Positions 37,495 to 49,712 of a stretch of DNA of 64,000 nt are shown one piece after another. The stretch lies in contig JAZGTH010000015.1 of assembly GCA_036877525.1 (NCBI GenBank), positions 4,103,001 to 4,167,000 on the forward strand. Reading direction: 5' to 3'. The DNA comes from Chromobotia macracanthus (Eukaryota > Chordata > Actinopteri > Cypriniformes > Botiidae). Under the pieces are notes generated by a model that was not told where the DNA came from, did no database searches, and saw nothing but the letters and a program-made list of their open reading frames with translations. Position 1 is the first letter of the stretch. Each line of letters begins with the position of its first letter. The position numbers and the translations under genes were made by a program.

Positions 37495-38055
37495 CTTCCC
37501 AAATCTCTCCTCCCTTCGCTCTGCCTCCTCTATTCTCTCCTCTCTTTCTCCCTCACTCTGCTTCTCCTCTCCCACACTCTCCACTTTTCCTCCCTCACTT
37601 TGCTTCTCCTCTCCCACACTCTCCACTTTTCCTCCCTCACTCTGCCTCTCCTCTCCCACACTCTCCTCTCTTCCTCCCTCACTCTGCTTCTCCTCTTCCA
37701 TCCTCTCCTCTCTTCCTGCCTCTCCTTGCCTCTCCTCACATCCTCTTCCATCTCTTCCATTCCATCTCCTCTTCCATCCTCTCCAATTTTCCTCCCTCAG
37801 TCTGCCTCTCCTCTCCCATTCTCTCCTTCCTCCCCAACTTGGCTTCTCCTCTTCCATCCTTTCCTCTCTTTCTCCCTCACTTTGATTCTCCTCTTCCATC
37901 CTCTCTTCCTGCCTCTCCTCACATCCTCTCTTCCTCCCTCACTCTGCCTCTCCTCTTCCATCCTCTCCTCTCTTCCTGCCTCTCCTTGCCTCTCCTCACA
38001 TCCTCTCCTCCTCCCTCACTCTCCCTCTCATATCATCTCCCTTCCTCTCCTATCA
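37495..38055. repeat. polypyrimidine block with imperfect ~42-bp tandem repeats
   Basis: About 560 bp almost entirely C and T on the plus strand, built from CTCCTCTCCCACACTCTCC, CTTTTCCTCCCTCACT and CTTCCATCCTCTCCTC units. All three plus frames and two minus frames stay open for this compositional reason; the resulting 242- and 227-residue frames are not genes. Confidence 0.9.
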
Positions 38056-38811
38056 AAAGCAGAATCTGCTAATTCACTTTTGTTTGTGCTCTACAACAGA
38101 CTTCAGAATCCATTTCCTGTTCATCTGGAGCGTAGCACACTGTCAACAGCCTGACGTTACTCAACGGCAGGTAAAACCACTCTAAAATAGCATTTCATTA
38201 AAATACAAGTACTGTGTGACTGTCCCCCTATTTTACACTCTGTACTTCCTCTTCCTGTCAATATGGCTGCTATTTTGTAGCCCACAGGCAGACTAAATAA
38301 TCTTCTAAGGAATATTAGCACTAAAGCACTAAGACACAAACAAGACATAGCAGTTACAGCTCCCCAGAGACACAATCAGTCTGAGGCCAGATTGACTGTT
38401 AAAGCCTGTTCAACCACATTCACATCTATATAAAAAGAGCCACAACTCTAGTGGGAACACCCAGCTATTCCCTCATAGACAGATCAATACATAAAGAGAC
38501 GTATTTTGTCACTCTGGGCTCAAACCAGACACTCTAGGGTCTGTTTACCAGCCTGTTACCCTGCACACGACATTCTGAAACTCAGATATAACAGGGCAGA
38601 GGAAGAACAGCATCTGGTAATTTGATATTTATTTTAGCTATGAAATACAAGTGTGTAAATTGTCTTTATTGATCATAAACATCACAGTAACACAGTATAT
38701 GCTCATATTTCTGTTCTTATAGATTGTTGAAGCTTTTTCGTAAATCTTGATGTAAATTTTTGAATTTTGGTTGACAAGCTCATTTGTTGTGTATATTTAT
38801 TAGTATGTGTG

Positions 38812-38886
38812 ATCCCTGAGAATCAAACCCACAACCTTTGCGCTGCTAACGCAGCACTCTACCAACTGAGCTACAGGAAGACAATG
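38812..38886 (-). mobile_element. tRNA-derived SINE head, copy 3 (minus strand)
   Basis: Reverse complement reads CCTGTAGCTCAGTTGGTAGA, GCGTTAGCAGCGCAAAGG and GTGGGTTTGATTCTCAGGG, with A and B boxes. The tail is missing or diverged. It lacks matching acceptor-stem halves, so a functional tRNA is unlikely. Confidence 0.75.
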
Positions 38887-40216
38887 TAGCTCTTTTCCAT
38901 ACAGCAATGGTGACGTATGTGGCCACTCTGAACTGTGATTGTATAGAAAATCACTGTTTTTAGTATGTCTCTTTTTGACACACTAAACACAATAGCAGCC
39001 TACGATGAACAAACAATGACGTTTTTTTGTATTTGAATGAACTATTCTTCAGAGCCTTGAATTTTTCAGACACTAATCAGACGCTACAATCCAAACCTGA
39101 TGGGATGCGTTAAAGTTGATTTGTTTTCCAGGTAAAACGCTTTTATTAATAGCCTTTTAGTGCAATTCAGTGGCCCGTTTGCTTGACAGATCTCAGACGC
39201 CGCTTTTCGTGCGGGTTCTTCTGACAGCCCTGTTGCTAAGTGACAGCTCCTGGGAAACAAGCTCTGTTAAATAGAGGAGGTTAGTTCATCAGCGTTATTT
39301 CTGTATCCATTGATGAGAGTCTAGAAAAGCTAAGAATATTACTCCATGGCCATTGTCAGCAGGCTTTAATGGGCCCGATGCAGCAGTCACGCTGAATGCA
39401 ACAATCAAGTACTATTGAACCCATTGCAACAATCATCACGGCAAGTGAAGAAATCAATTTGATGGAGTCTGATTGAGGCCCTTTTGACATGATATAGGAG
39501 TTGCTGGGCTGTTAATTCGTGATTCCGTATGGCTGTTTGATGCTGCTGCGTAATACCCTGTTATTTCTTCTGTATTATTGAAGCAGTAAATGGACAAGGG
39601 TTTCGAGAAGCGCCGTATATATGCGAGATGTGTCATCGTTCTGTGATTTAAGCAGTGATGAGACTGTCTCACTGTGTTTTCTTTTGTGCAATGCAACAAT
39701 GTAAATGTTGTTTAAAACATAGTGACACAAGGCCTGGTCATATTGAAAGCATTTAAAAGGATGGTTGACAAAGTTAAATTTGACAAAGAGTTGTTCTTTT
39801 TCTTACAATGAAAGTGGAAGGAAACTAGGTGCCTTTAAGAAGGAATAAAGAAGTATCATAGCCGTTCTTATAGTCAAGTCAAAGTCATAGTCAAAGTTTT
39901 TTGGCAAAGAACAGACTGACATTTAAGTCAATAATGTATTCACTGAAGCCTTGGCTTGAGAATCTTGCTTGACAGATGTGGTCTCTTTAAATATATGGAA
40001 AACAGGTGCTTGCACATTCATCTATATGTAACTATTTGTGTTCCATGCAAGAAAGTCATATCGAATGTTTTTGGAGGACATGGAGCTGGTCAGTAATGAC
40101 ATTGTTTTTTTGTGTGATTAACAGTATTCCTTCAAAGCCGCAGTTGGTGATTTCACATTTTTTCAATGTTTTCTGTACAACTGTTAATTCATGTCAGATC
40201 AGACGCTGTGGGACCC

Positions 40217-40542
40217 AGCTAACAAGGAACATTCTCAGAATGTTCTCTAAAAGTTCTATCGGAGTTATCAAATATGTTCTTGCAGTAATGTTAGCAGTAC
40301 TTTTTTTTAGTGCTGTATATCATACAAATCTAAAATGTTATTCTTAAGTTGTTAGTGGAATGTTTTAAAAATGTTGCAAAATAAAAATATTTCAATAGCG
40401 TTCTTAGAACCACACAATCACTTTAATACAAAGTCTAAAAAACTGGATGTTTCTAATTTTCCAAGAACATTCAAAATAACATATTTGTTACTTAATAGAA
40501 ATGTTAGGAAATGTTCTTACAACCTAAAACTGTTAGCTGGGG
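40217..40542 (+). mobile_element. CAGCTAAC-element, copy 6 (intact ends)
   Basis: ACCCAGCTAACAAGGAACAT at the left end, CTTACAACCTAAAACTGTTA and GCTGGGG at the right end: terminal inverted repeat CCAGCTAACA/TGTTAGCTGG. Best copy for defining the family. Confidence 0.9.
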
Positions 40543-42101
40543 AGACCCTTATCCTGATCATAAACAGCTTTAGGAACTTCCACATTCCTCTGGGTTCTGT
40601 TTTTTAAACATTCCAAAATGTGGAACCATACAGTACATTCCCTCTGTAATTAAAACCAGAACTCAATGGGGCCGGATGCAGCACACAAGCCACTTTAAAT
40701 GCAATTAAACATCTGTGTGTTCCTCCACCATGACACGACTTCTGTATGATTTCCTCAAATATTTATGAGACCGAGTTAAATAGAGTACATCCTCAAAACA
40801 GCTGACAGATTACAGGAAGTTCTTACTTTCGTGTCATGAATTCTTATGCTTGTTCAGTTCTGCAGGGAAATGATTAAACTGGCCTTTCTCTCGTACAATG
40901 AAACCTGCCCTATAGCTGTCTTGTACGTCTTTTAAGAGCTTTCTTCTCATCAATGAAACAGAATAGGTCAGTAATGACCCAGTATTGGTCCATTATTTCA
41001 CTTGAGTCCTCCTGAATTCGAACTTTTTTGAAATATCAGTGGAGGATCTGTATCATTTTTACTCTTACATAAACTAAAAACAATTAAAATGTGTGACTAA
41101 AGGTGAGACAACCTCTAACACTTTATATTGGGTGTAGCTTCAGCATAAACCTAAAAATGAACCACAATGGATCTGACACCGCCTTATAAAGAAATAAATC
41201 TGTTTAATTTGCTGTTACCGATTGCCAATCTTCTCATGACAGACGCGTGAAAGGAACAGAGCAACAGGTGGTAGATTGTCATGGAAACGGCTCCATGATT
41301 CCAGCATGGAGGCTGATTCCATGGAAACACACGTAGAAAAATGTGGCTATGGGAATATGAGAAATTGGTATGTTTGGCGGATTGAAATAAAAAAATGCAG
41401 TCAATGACCAATTTAAAAAAAAAAAACTGCAGATGTAATCGCAACAAAGTCACCTGATTAAGTATCTGACAATGATTTTCATCAAGCTCACAGATGCGAG
41501 AAAAGTTTTGGGGAATGATTACGAGCTGAATCCAGAGGTTCACATTGTTCACACTGGCGTGTAAAAACTCCAATTAGAATCCAATCAGAGAAATGAATAG
41601 AGTTTATGAGTTCTGTAAACACAATGAATAGACCTCGGTGTTTAAACACTGAGCTCATGATTTCTAAGGACCAGCTGTTGTTTGGTACATCAAATCTTTT
41701 CTTTCTTTTCAATTGAAGTCACTCTAAAGCTAAACTTCAGAAGTACCATATCTCCTGTTTCAGCAGGAAGAGCTGCTGGTATCAGCGCCTGGTTTTCAAA
41801 TGTAAGAACATATTTCAACTCAAGCGGGTGCGCAAGAAAAGAGGCTTTGAAAGAATATGAAAACATTTAAATGTTGTCTTGTTCTATTATCATTTTTTCT
41901 TGTACTTTTTTAGCACTGAAGAAACACTGTTGACTTTAGATGTCTGTAGATCAAGGTCAGATAAAGCCACCAAACCGAATGGAGTGAATGACCGCAGATG
42001 CAACTGAAAGCCAGAGGAAGTGGTGGGAACGTTTAATAAATACGACTGCTACAAACAGCTGTTTCAAAACACTTGCAAGTATGTGTGTTAACCTTTGTAC
42101 A

Positions 42102-42258
42102 TTTAAAGGTACAGTTCAAGTCATCATTTACTCGACCTTGTGAGCAATTAATGTAACAAAAATCTAGGAAAAATTGATTAAAATTTATCATTTATTAAAA
42201 CATTTTATTTTATTCGTAAGGGTGAGCAAATGATGACAGCACAGAGTGTTCCTTTAAA
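42102..42258. repeat. short palindromic DNA element (TTTAAAGG...CCTTTAAA)
   Basis: TTTAAAGGTACAGTTCAAGT and CATCATTTACTCGACCTTG at the left, GGGTGAGCAAATGATGACAG and TTCCTTTAAA at the right. Internally deleted member of the 24-324 family. Confidence 0.75.
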
Positions 42259-42867
42259 TATGCATTCATTTTTTATGTCTCTTTGCAAACAGAGATGGCG
42301 GTCCTTTGTTAAGTCTGTTTTGTTTAGCCCAACACTGCAAACCTGATGATTGCATGTCAGCAAAATCAATGCGGCGAGTTTGAGACGACCGTGATGCTGA
42401 TCAGAGACAACAGGCATGCCAGAGTTCAGGGTGCTTCTTCAGCAGTGAGACAAGAACAGATGCTGTGATGAAAAGCAAGACTGAGGCCAAACATCTCCAC
42501 CTTAACGCCATGTAACAAACCAGCTTTATCAAGCCACCGCCAGGCAGATCAATGCAGAGACGAGCCCACACAGGGAAAAAGTGGAGATGTTTACCAATAA
42601 ATGTGCTGTACTTTTAGATTTTGCTTGAGTGAAAGCCATTTAGACGACAGTGCCCTGACACAGGAAAGATGTTGAGCGGAGTAAGATAAATTTCTTCCAC
42701 TACAAGCAGTCTGGGATGGGAAACATACTGCAGCGGCAGCTTTGACTCACTCTGTCAACAGAGAGGAAGGAACTTTGCAGAGATCGGCACTTCCTGTTGA
42801 CGAGGAAGATGTCAGCACGCGCTGCGTATTTCTTGCAGACTGATATTACATGTATATCTCAAGTTAG

Positions 42868-42955
42868 CAGTAACTAACAGGGAACATTCTCAAAATGTTG
42901 GCTAACGTTCTATAAAAGATCTCTCAAAGTTCTCTCAAGTGATCAAACTGCCTGT
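42868..42955 (+). mobile_element. CAGCTAAC-element fragment, copy 7
   Basis: CTAACAGGGAACATTCTCAA and GGCTAACGTTCTATAAAAG, left end only. Confidence 0.75.
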
Positions 42956-43984
42956 AAAAAGACTCTAGACTCTAGACTTTAGATATGGAAGAAAATGTCT
43001 CATCTGCTCTTTACTGCAGACCATCACACAGCCTCTGCATCTGCCATTACGGGGAATATAATAGAGGTTCACCTGCTTTTGTTTGGTAGCCCTTAACCTA
43101 ACAACACAGAGCCTTTATTTCACAGGCTGAGGTTTGAACTGGTGCTCTTTGGTGAGATTGAGGGGCCCGGGCCCGAACTCATCAGGGCTGCGGCGGTCAT
43201 CCATGCAGCAAGGATGAAATGAAGGTAATGCGGGAGAGCAAATGACTGTGAATTCTCCTGAATGAGACTCCTGCGATGCCTCCCCCCACGCAATTTTCAC
43301 GCTGCTTGGCTGCGGGATAAAAGCATGAGTTTCTGCATCCACCTGCTCTAATCCGCTGCACAAATACAGCTCTGTGCGTGCATTCTGTCTGCATGAACCC
43401 TGTCCTCACCTCCTCGCAGATGTGTCGCGCAATCGTCTGCTTCTATGCGCTAAACTCTTGTATTATTGACTGACAGGCTGAATGCAGGTATTAGATGTTG
43501 TTGCATTTTAATAATCAGACTCGCATGCTGATTATATCAAGGGCGTGAGTGTGCGTGCATATATATTTCGATTTGGAGGGCAATGTGTGGCCGTGAAGCC
43601 TTGTGTAAGTGTGTTTTCTATTTCTTTTCCTCTTGACATCCTAAACATTTGAAATCACATTTGAGGGAAGGAAAAAACGTGCCGGGCATCTAAAGCACCA
43701 CACTGGTGTGTTTACTGTGATGGGCTTCTCGCTGCACAACTTAATATGAGGCCCATTCACCGACTTCACACGGTGTTGTGTTTCTTTGAACAACAGCACT
43801 GGAACAGCAGAACCAAGTTGGATGTATTAAGGCTTCCCACTTTGGGTAAAATCCCAGAGTATTAATTCAGTCTAATTCTGTGTATTCCTGAAGCCAGAGA
43901 CACATGCCAGAGGAAAATGGTGTTTCTCAAGCTTTCCCTCATATTCTATTCAAAGAGGTCAAAAGCTGTTGAAAAGAGCAGCAT

Positions 43985-44180
43985 GGCTGGTCACCAGTAG
44001 ATGTTTGGTTTTGGATGCTAGTGATCAACAGCAGGCATCTCAGCTTTGGACATGCTGATTGACCAGCTGAGATTTGCTTGTGAACATCATGGAAATGCTG
44101 GACCACTAGCTAGTCCAGAACCAGATGAAAACTAATGAGATAAACCAGCCTGAACCAGCAGGGTCATCATGCTGTGTCTG
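43985..44180. repeat. ACCAGC-type repeat
   Basis: GGCTGGTCACCAGTAGATG, TGATTGACCAGCTGAGATTT and AAACCAGCCTGAACCAGCAG. Confidence 0.5.
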
Positions 44181-46068
44181 TTGGTCTTTTCAGGAATGAA
44201 GGTTTCATTCTTGGTTAAATTTAAGTTTTAAAGGAAAGTTCGTACTGAGATCAGTGACATTTGATTGTAGAATTAAAGATCTGAGATCTGTTTACACAGG
44301 ACACATTTGCACTTAAGCTTCAACTCTGTTTCTAACAGCGTCTAGGAGAAATAACACACATATTAAAGAGATCTCGTTTGTCATTTTTCTTTACTGTGCA
44401 ATCAAAGCAGTCAATTAAATTGATAACTGAGCCTGCCTGGTGTTAGACTCCTACATAATTACAACATCTGGTACATGTCTCCAGTTCTCCACAACATCTT
44501 AAAGTAGATAGATGGGTGGATCACTAATATACCTGCAGGTTCAACACAATGGGTCGCTCTTACATTTATAATGAAAGGAAGCAATGGTACGTTTTGACCA
44601 CAGAAGCATAAATTTGATTAAGGCGATTAACAAATGCGCAATCTAATGTTTCCACTTGCACAGCGTCAGGGAACATTAAGCTAGCTGAGGCAGTCGAGCG
44701 TGAGGGACTTTATTGTCTTCGCCATGTAGATGAAACATTTGCGGCTCATTCGCCCCCTCCTTTGAAGTGCTTTGAAACTTCTACTTTATGAAGCGCAATA
44801 TATTTGCAATAATAGAGTAGAAGCAGTGATGAAATGAGGCATATTGAAGAGACTGTGAGATATGGGCCTACGCTGCTAAACATAACAGAGTTCTCATGTG
44901 TCCTTCCTGCAGAATACAAGGTCATATGGGACAATTCTATACCCAAACGATTATTTACAGATTAGGCAATTATTCCCAGAAACATTTTTTGTTAGGCTAG
45001 TTGTATGTCTCGTCACATCCTTATAGCAATCACTTAGAGTGGTTTAAATACATTTATATAAATTAATATGTTCTGTGGAAGGCGCAGGGCCATTAAATAT
45101 TCATTCAATCATTGAATTCAGTCAATGACGGGATGTCCTACTTGCCTGTCAAACTATAGATGCATTCATGTGTTTTGGAAGAGCTTGCTATTGTTAACCT
45201 CTCCGAAATTGCCTACCCTACTTAAAAGTGTACAAGAAAACTATCATCTCAAATGTTTATCTGTACACCTAGAACATTTATTTGGGATTGGAGGTACCCG
45301 CACATTGGGAGACCGATGTACATTAAAATATTTATATAACAATATGAGTAACATCATGAGTGATATGTTTTTGCTGTCAAAACCTGGTATTTATAGCATC
45401 TAGAGTGCAGCTAAGAAAAAGTACAGGATCATTATGAAATGTGAGTTTGCCCACGGTGACAAGCATGTGATGACATTTCTAGTGGGTGAACAGATGTTTG
45501 CTCACTGGTTTTAATGGTGCATTCTGGGAATTACTAGAGAGCGACTGTTTCAGTGCATTAGTATTTGACAGTGGGACAGCTGTAGAAATGTCTGACTCCC
45601 TCTGTAGAAGTAAAGAGCAGATTAAGACCTATAGTCATGACCTACAGTCATACTGTTAAAGTGAGCCATGTACAGAATAATGCAAAATGTCATTTATTTG
45701 TCTTATGACCGGCAATTTGAACTAAAACTAAAAGAAGTGTATTCTTTTAGTTTGTGTTTATGGAGCTGTGATCAAATACCTAAATGCACAGAAGCCTGTA
45801 GCCACTGAGTCTGACCAATTTAAGAATAAAGGGTAACACTTGTGATGCTTCATAAATATCTGCTTTGATAAAGAAGCATCTTAAAGTAGTTTAGGGTGAG
45901 AAGATGATGAAAGGCAGTATTTTTAGATCAAATATGCCCTTAAGAGCATAACAAGCAGGCCATAATTGATTCACATTGTTACCATGTGCACGGCACTTAT
46001 GGTCAACATGAAATGCCATTTCAACCCATTTTACTTCTGTAATCTCATATGTTTCTGTTTCCAAGAAA

Positions 46069-46628
46069 CAGCTACACTGTAAAAAAAACTTTGCTGCCTT
46101 AAATTTTAAGTTTAATCAATGTGGCTGCACAAGTCATTTCAACTTACTCTTTGTAATCTTGACTGGTCTCGAGTTGCTGTAACATTAAAAATAGTTAAAA
46201 ATTTGCTTACTATTTTTATAAGCTACACCAGTCAGGATTTAAACTATTAAGTTGAAATGACTTGTAAAGCCAAGTTGATAAAACTTAAAAAATTTAAGGC
46301 AGCAAAGTTTTTTTTTACAGTTTAACAATTTCAGGTTGTAAGAATGTTTTCATTAAGTAACAATAACGTTAAAAGCATTGTTTTGAAAGTTTTAGGAATG
46401 CTTAAAATGTCCAGTTTTTTAAACATTGTATTCATGTTATTGCTCGGTTCTGAGTTTTATTCTGTAACGTTTTTAAAACATTCTGCTAACTACAAATACG
46501 TTTTTGATATATTATATATAACAGTATAAAAATGTTCTACTAATGTTACTGCAAGAACATTTTTTGAGAACTGTGAGAGAACTTAGAGAACATTAGCCAA
46601 TGTTCTGAGAATGTTCCCTGTTAGCTGG
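46069..46628 (-). mobile_element. CAGCTAAC-element, copy 8, interrupted by a nested palindromic element
   Basis: Host element: CAGCTA at 46069-46074, then after the insertion ACAATTTCAGGTTGTAAGAA from 46325, ending GTTCCCTGTTAGCTGG at 46627. Removing 46075-46322 plus one TA restores the normal end CAGCTAACAATTTCAGG. Confidence 0.85.
46075..46322. mobile_element. 248-bp palindromic element nested in copy 8, TA target duplication
   Basis: Starts CACTGTAAAAAAAACTTTGC and ends GCAAAGTTTTTTTTTACAGT plus T. Arms CTGCCTTAAATTTTAAGTTT / AAACTTAAAAAATTTAAGGC and AAGTCATTTCAACTTA / TTAAGTTGAAATGACTTG. Flanked by TA at 46073-46074 and 46323-46324, consistent with a Tc1/mariner-type or other TA-targeting element. 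No coding capacity. Confidence 0.85.
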
Positions 46629-46977
46629 AATGGAGTTTACAGATGGAGCAGATCTTCAGACAGTATAAAAGTCACATGTTCATGGGGTTCTATAGCAACA
46701 TCATGAGATTCCACCAGCCCTGGTTGTGTAATGCGCACAAAGATTTGATTCCAGTGGAAATAAAGATCTTCTTCCTCATATGAAGGAAACAGAGAGAAGA
46801 AAAGGACAGAGATAGATTCTGGTTTGCAGACACACACAGATAGACGTCAGCATTACAGGATTATTCTGATCTGCTGGGCTAAGATGTTAGTTCTGGCTTT
46901 CACCGCATCTCAGCAACACAACTCAAGCTCAAGCTTGTGAGAAATAACAATGACAGCTATATTTAGGCAAGACCCTC

Positions 46978-47308
46978 CCCACCTAACAAGGAATTTTCTC
47001 CGAACGTTGGTCAACGTTCTGTAAGCATTTTCTCAAAGTTATCAAAAATGCTCTTGCAGTAACATTAGTAGAATGCTTTTCTAATGTTATGTATCACATA
47101 TCCAAACTGTTAGTTAGTGGAATGCTTTAAAAATGTTACAGAATTAAAATAATGTTTCAATACTGTTCTTTAAACCAGGCAATTAGGTTAATACATTGTC
47201 TAGACATTTTGAATGCTCCTAAAACATTTAAAATAACATTTTAATGTTTGTGTTATTTAATGAAAATGTTACTGAAACATTTTTACAACATAAAATTGTT
47301 ATCTGGTT
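46978..47308 (+). mobile_element. CAGCTAAC-element, copy 9
   Basis: CACCTAACAAGGAATTTTCT at the left, TTTTTACAACATAAAATTGT and TATCTGG at the right. Confidence 0.85.
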
Positions 47309-48016
47309 CTAGAGCTTCCCCCATTAGCCACCTCAGAGCCTGCAGATTCCAGTGTCTCACCATCACCCACCTCACAGATCACACACATCTCCCTGCACAG
47401 CTGAGATGGGCCTCACAGGAGCACAGTGGCTGTGGGAGAGGAGCTACAGAGTGTGCTGTGGCATTAACAGGCAGCTGTGATTCACACAGAGAATTCTGGC
47501 AGGAATTAGGTTCATCATTTGCGAGTGTCATCACTTCGGGGATTTGTTAAGCAGAGAGAAATCAAGAAATTTTCCCAAAGAACCTCTGTGTGCCTCTCAG
47601 ATTATCCTTACCTCAACATTTTTTTACACTTTCTATGAATAGTATAGAAAGCATAGCCTGAAACTCAAGTAAGGCCTTTTTCTTTTATGTTTCACAAAAT
47701 AATCTATTTCAGGAGTCAAAGTCATTTTTTATGAGGTTTTCAACTCTGTTGCCAGAATGTGTGTCATGTCCTCACACAATTTAAACCCTGATTTATTTGA
47801 TTTAGTAATTACGTATTGTTAGTAGTTCAAGGCAAAAAACGTTAAAATGTATGTAAAATAATAATCATAAAATCTGAAAATTGGTAACACAATTATTGAT
47901 TAACCCATAAATAACAACAAATTGTCGTTGTGTAGCTTCTCTGCTGCTGATTTCCTTTAAGATAAACTTCAAGACATAGACATCTAAACACATTTTAAAG
48001 ACTAAAGATATCTTAC

Positions 48017-48188
48017 CATCTTTCCCCACCAGGAAGTCCAAGTGCTGGTACGTGTAGGCGACTCCAGTCTTGGTCTCCACCTGCGGTCTTTTGAGGGTGG
48101 AGTAGATTTTTCCTGGACTGTTGTCTTCTGTCTGACGTAACTTCCTCAAACCACAGCCCATTTCTGCTGAACAAGTGCACACTGAAGC
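48017..48188 (-). CDS. rftn1: raftlin (rftn1-like) first coding exon, residues 1-49, with 27 nt of 5' UTR
   Basis: Raftlin is a cytosolic-face lipid-raft protein that tunes B-cell and T-cell receptor signalling and TLR trafficking in mammals (family knowledge). The start codon is at 48161. The protein opens MGCGLRKL and continues with SPGKIYSTLKRPQVETKT, the family signature. Gly2 and Cys3 are the myristoylation and palmitoylation sites known for human raftlin. The exon follows an acceptor (TTTGTCCCAG) at 48189 and ends at a GGTAAGA donor in phase 1, after codon 48. The acceptor just upstream of the ATG shows that at least one untranslated exon lies further right. The N-terminus alone resembles RFTN2 as much as RFTN1. 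The later exons (LYQQGF, HPFV, KKKESK) favour RFTN1. Which teleost duplicate (a or b) this is cannot be told. Confidence 0.93.
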
Positions 48189-48241
48189 CTGGGACAAAGA
48201 CACATGAAGACACATGGTCAGAAATACAGAGACAGAGAGGA

Positions 48242-48354
48242 GCAACCTGCATTCAAAATTCAAGTTCAGCAACCTGCATACTTCAAATTCAAGTTCAGCA
48301 ACCTGCATACTTCAAATTCAAGTTCAGCAACCTGCATACTTCAAATTCAAGTTT
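48242..48354. repeat. 29-bp tandem repeat, about 3.8 copies
   Basis: TTCAAATTCAAGTTCAGCAA then CCTGCATAC is repeated head to tail. It starts about 55 bp upstream of the raftlin coding exon, in the intron on the raftlin strand, where the branch point region would be expected nearby. Confidence 0.9.
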
Positions 48355-49401
48355 AATCCAGACTTCAACCTGTGTAGCCCCACCACTTAAAAACATCAGA
48401 GCAGACCTTCACATATCAAAGAGCTTGTGTACAGCACACATCAGAACCAAAGAGGTTTCATATACCTGGTATCTGCTTTATCTGCTTTAGCTTTGTCATT
48501 CATGTTAATGAGATGTGTTGCTCTGGTGCATTCAGTACTAAATCCTTCTTAGGCTGTTCCAGAAACACAAAAAGTACTTTTCTATGCCAATCACCAGAAT
48601 GCATAGATATTTTTAATGACCATCAATACGAGAAGATAATTTAGAGAAAGATGCTGTAAATAATCAAATGTATTGACATTTATCAATGTCTTGTGTAAGC
48701 TTATATAGCTTTTCTCATATGTTAATATTCATTTTTATCTTTTGATTCCTGTTCCTTTAAAGCTTTGATCCTCTACTATTTATTTTTATTTTGATCTGTC
48801 CGTTTGCTCACAAAACACCACTTGAAGACCAAAATCTTCTGCAGGAGACAACCAACGTTTTGAAGAGCCTTTCGCTCATACACTTCATCATTCTGGGCTT
48901 GTTTGGCAGAAAGACAGAGAGCAGAAAAAGACCCAATTAAACGTGAGCTAGATTACTTCTGCTCAGAAATAAATAAATAAGAGGCATAAATGGGCTTCAT
49001 CTCATCATGAGAACCCAATCTCTCAACTGGCAGGCGGAGAATTAACACGTTCAGCCACGGAGCAGCCTTAACTGCTCTTTCAGTCAGTCAGACGGGCCCC
49101 GTTTTCTAAATCTACAGTGACAGCGGGTGACAGCTGTGTGCTGATCAGAAGGGAGCAGGTAAGATCTCATTGTGGTCGGCTGATTAAACCTGAGGTGGGC
49201 CGCTGATGAAGAATACTCTCTATTATGTTCCTGTCTAATTACTGCACTCGGGCATGTGGCAGCCGAACAATCTGAAGGTGTCGACAGCCAAGGGTTCTAG
49301 AGAATACATAGTTAATGAGGTGAACCTCTCGAATGAAAAGGTGAGAATCAATCACGAAAAATCAAGGAGCAGATTGTTCATTAGGAGTTGGAATAATGCA
49401 C

Positions 49402-49712
49402 ACCCAGCCAACAATTTTATGTGGCAAGAACGTTTCCTTAACACATCCATTAAATAACAAAAATGTTAAAAATGTTATTTTAAATGGTCTATGAACATTT
49501 AAAATAGACATTTTATTAACGTTAGACATTGTATTAATGTTATTGCTTGGTTATAAGAATTTTTATTCTGTAATGCTTTTAATATGTTCCATTAACAACT
49601 TAAGACAACTTTCTACTAATGTTACTGCAAGAATGTTTCTAATAACTATAAGGATGTTATAGAGAACGTTAATGCCAAAGTTCTGAGAATATTCCTTGTT
49701 AGGTGGGCAGTG
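49402..49712 (-). mobile_element. CAGCTAAC-element, copy 10
   Basis: CCCAGCCAACAATTTTATGT at the left, GAATATTCCTTGTTAGGTGG at the right. Confidence 0.85.

Larger units (their letters stand above)
32203..48016 (-). other. raftlin intron 1 (between the ATG exon and residue 49)
   Basis: 15.8 kb. Contains the 29-bp minisatellite, the ATTAT array, the polypyrimidine block, a SINE and five CAGCTAAC-elements or fragments. No exon was recognised. A locally CpG-richer stretch at 43110-43490 contains a donor-like GAG/GTGAGG but no supported exon. Confidence 0.7.

Noticed and set aside
37344..38154. 242- and 227-residue open frames on the plus strand and a 139-residue frame on the minus strand
   Set aside because: They are products of the polypyrimidine block, Ser/Leu/Pro-only or Arg/Glu-only, and open in several frames at once.
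38812..38886. tRNA gene on the minus strand
   Set aside because: A and B boxes are present but the acceptor stem does not pair, and the same sequence recurs as a SINE with a 3' tail elsewhere in the window.
41184..41573. 129-residue minus-strand open frame
   Set aside because: No domain, no splice or promoter support, and AT-rich intron composition.
43110..43490. Small gene or alternative raftlin exon on the minus strand (ending in an AATAAA-overlapping stop)
   Set aside because: An 82-codon frame and a donor-like GAG/GTGAGG exist, but there is no recognisable protein, and it lies downstream of the raftlin start codon.
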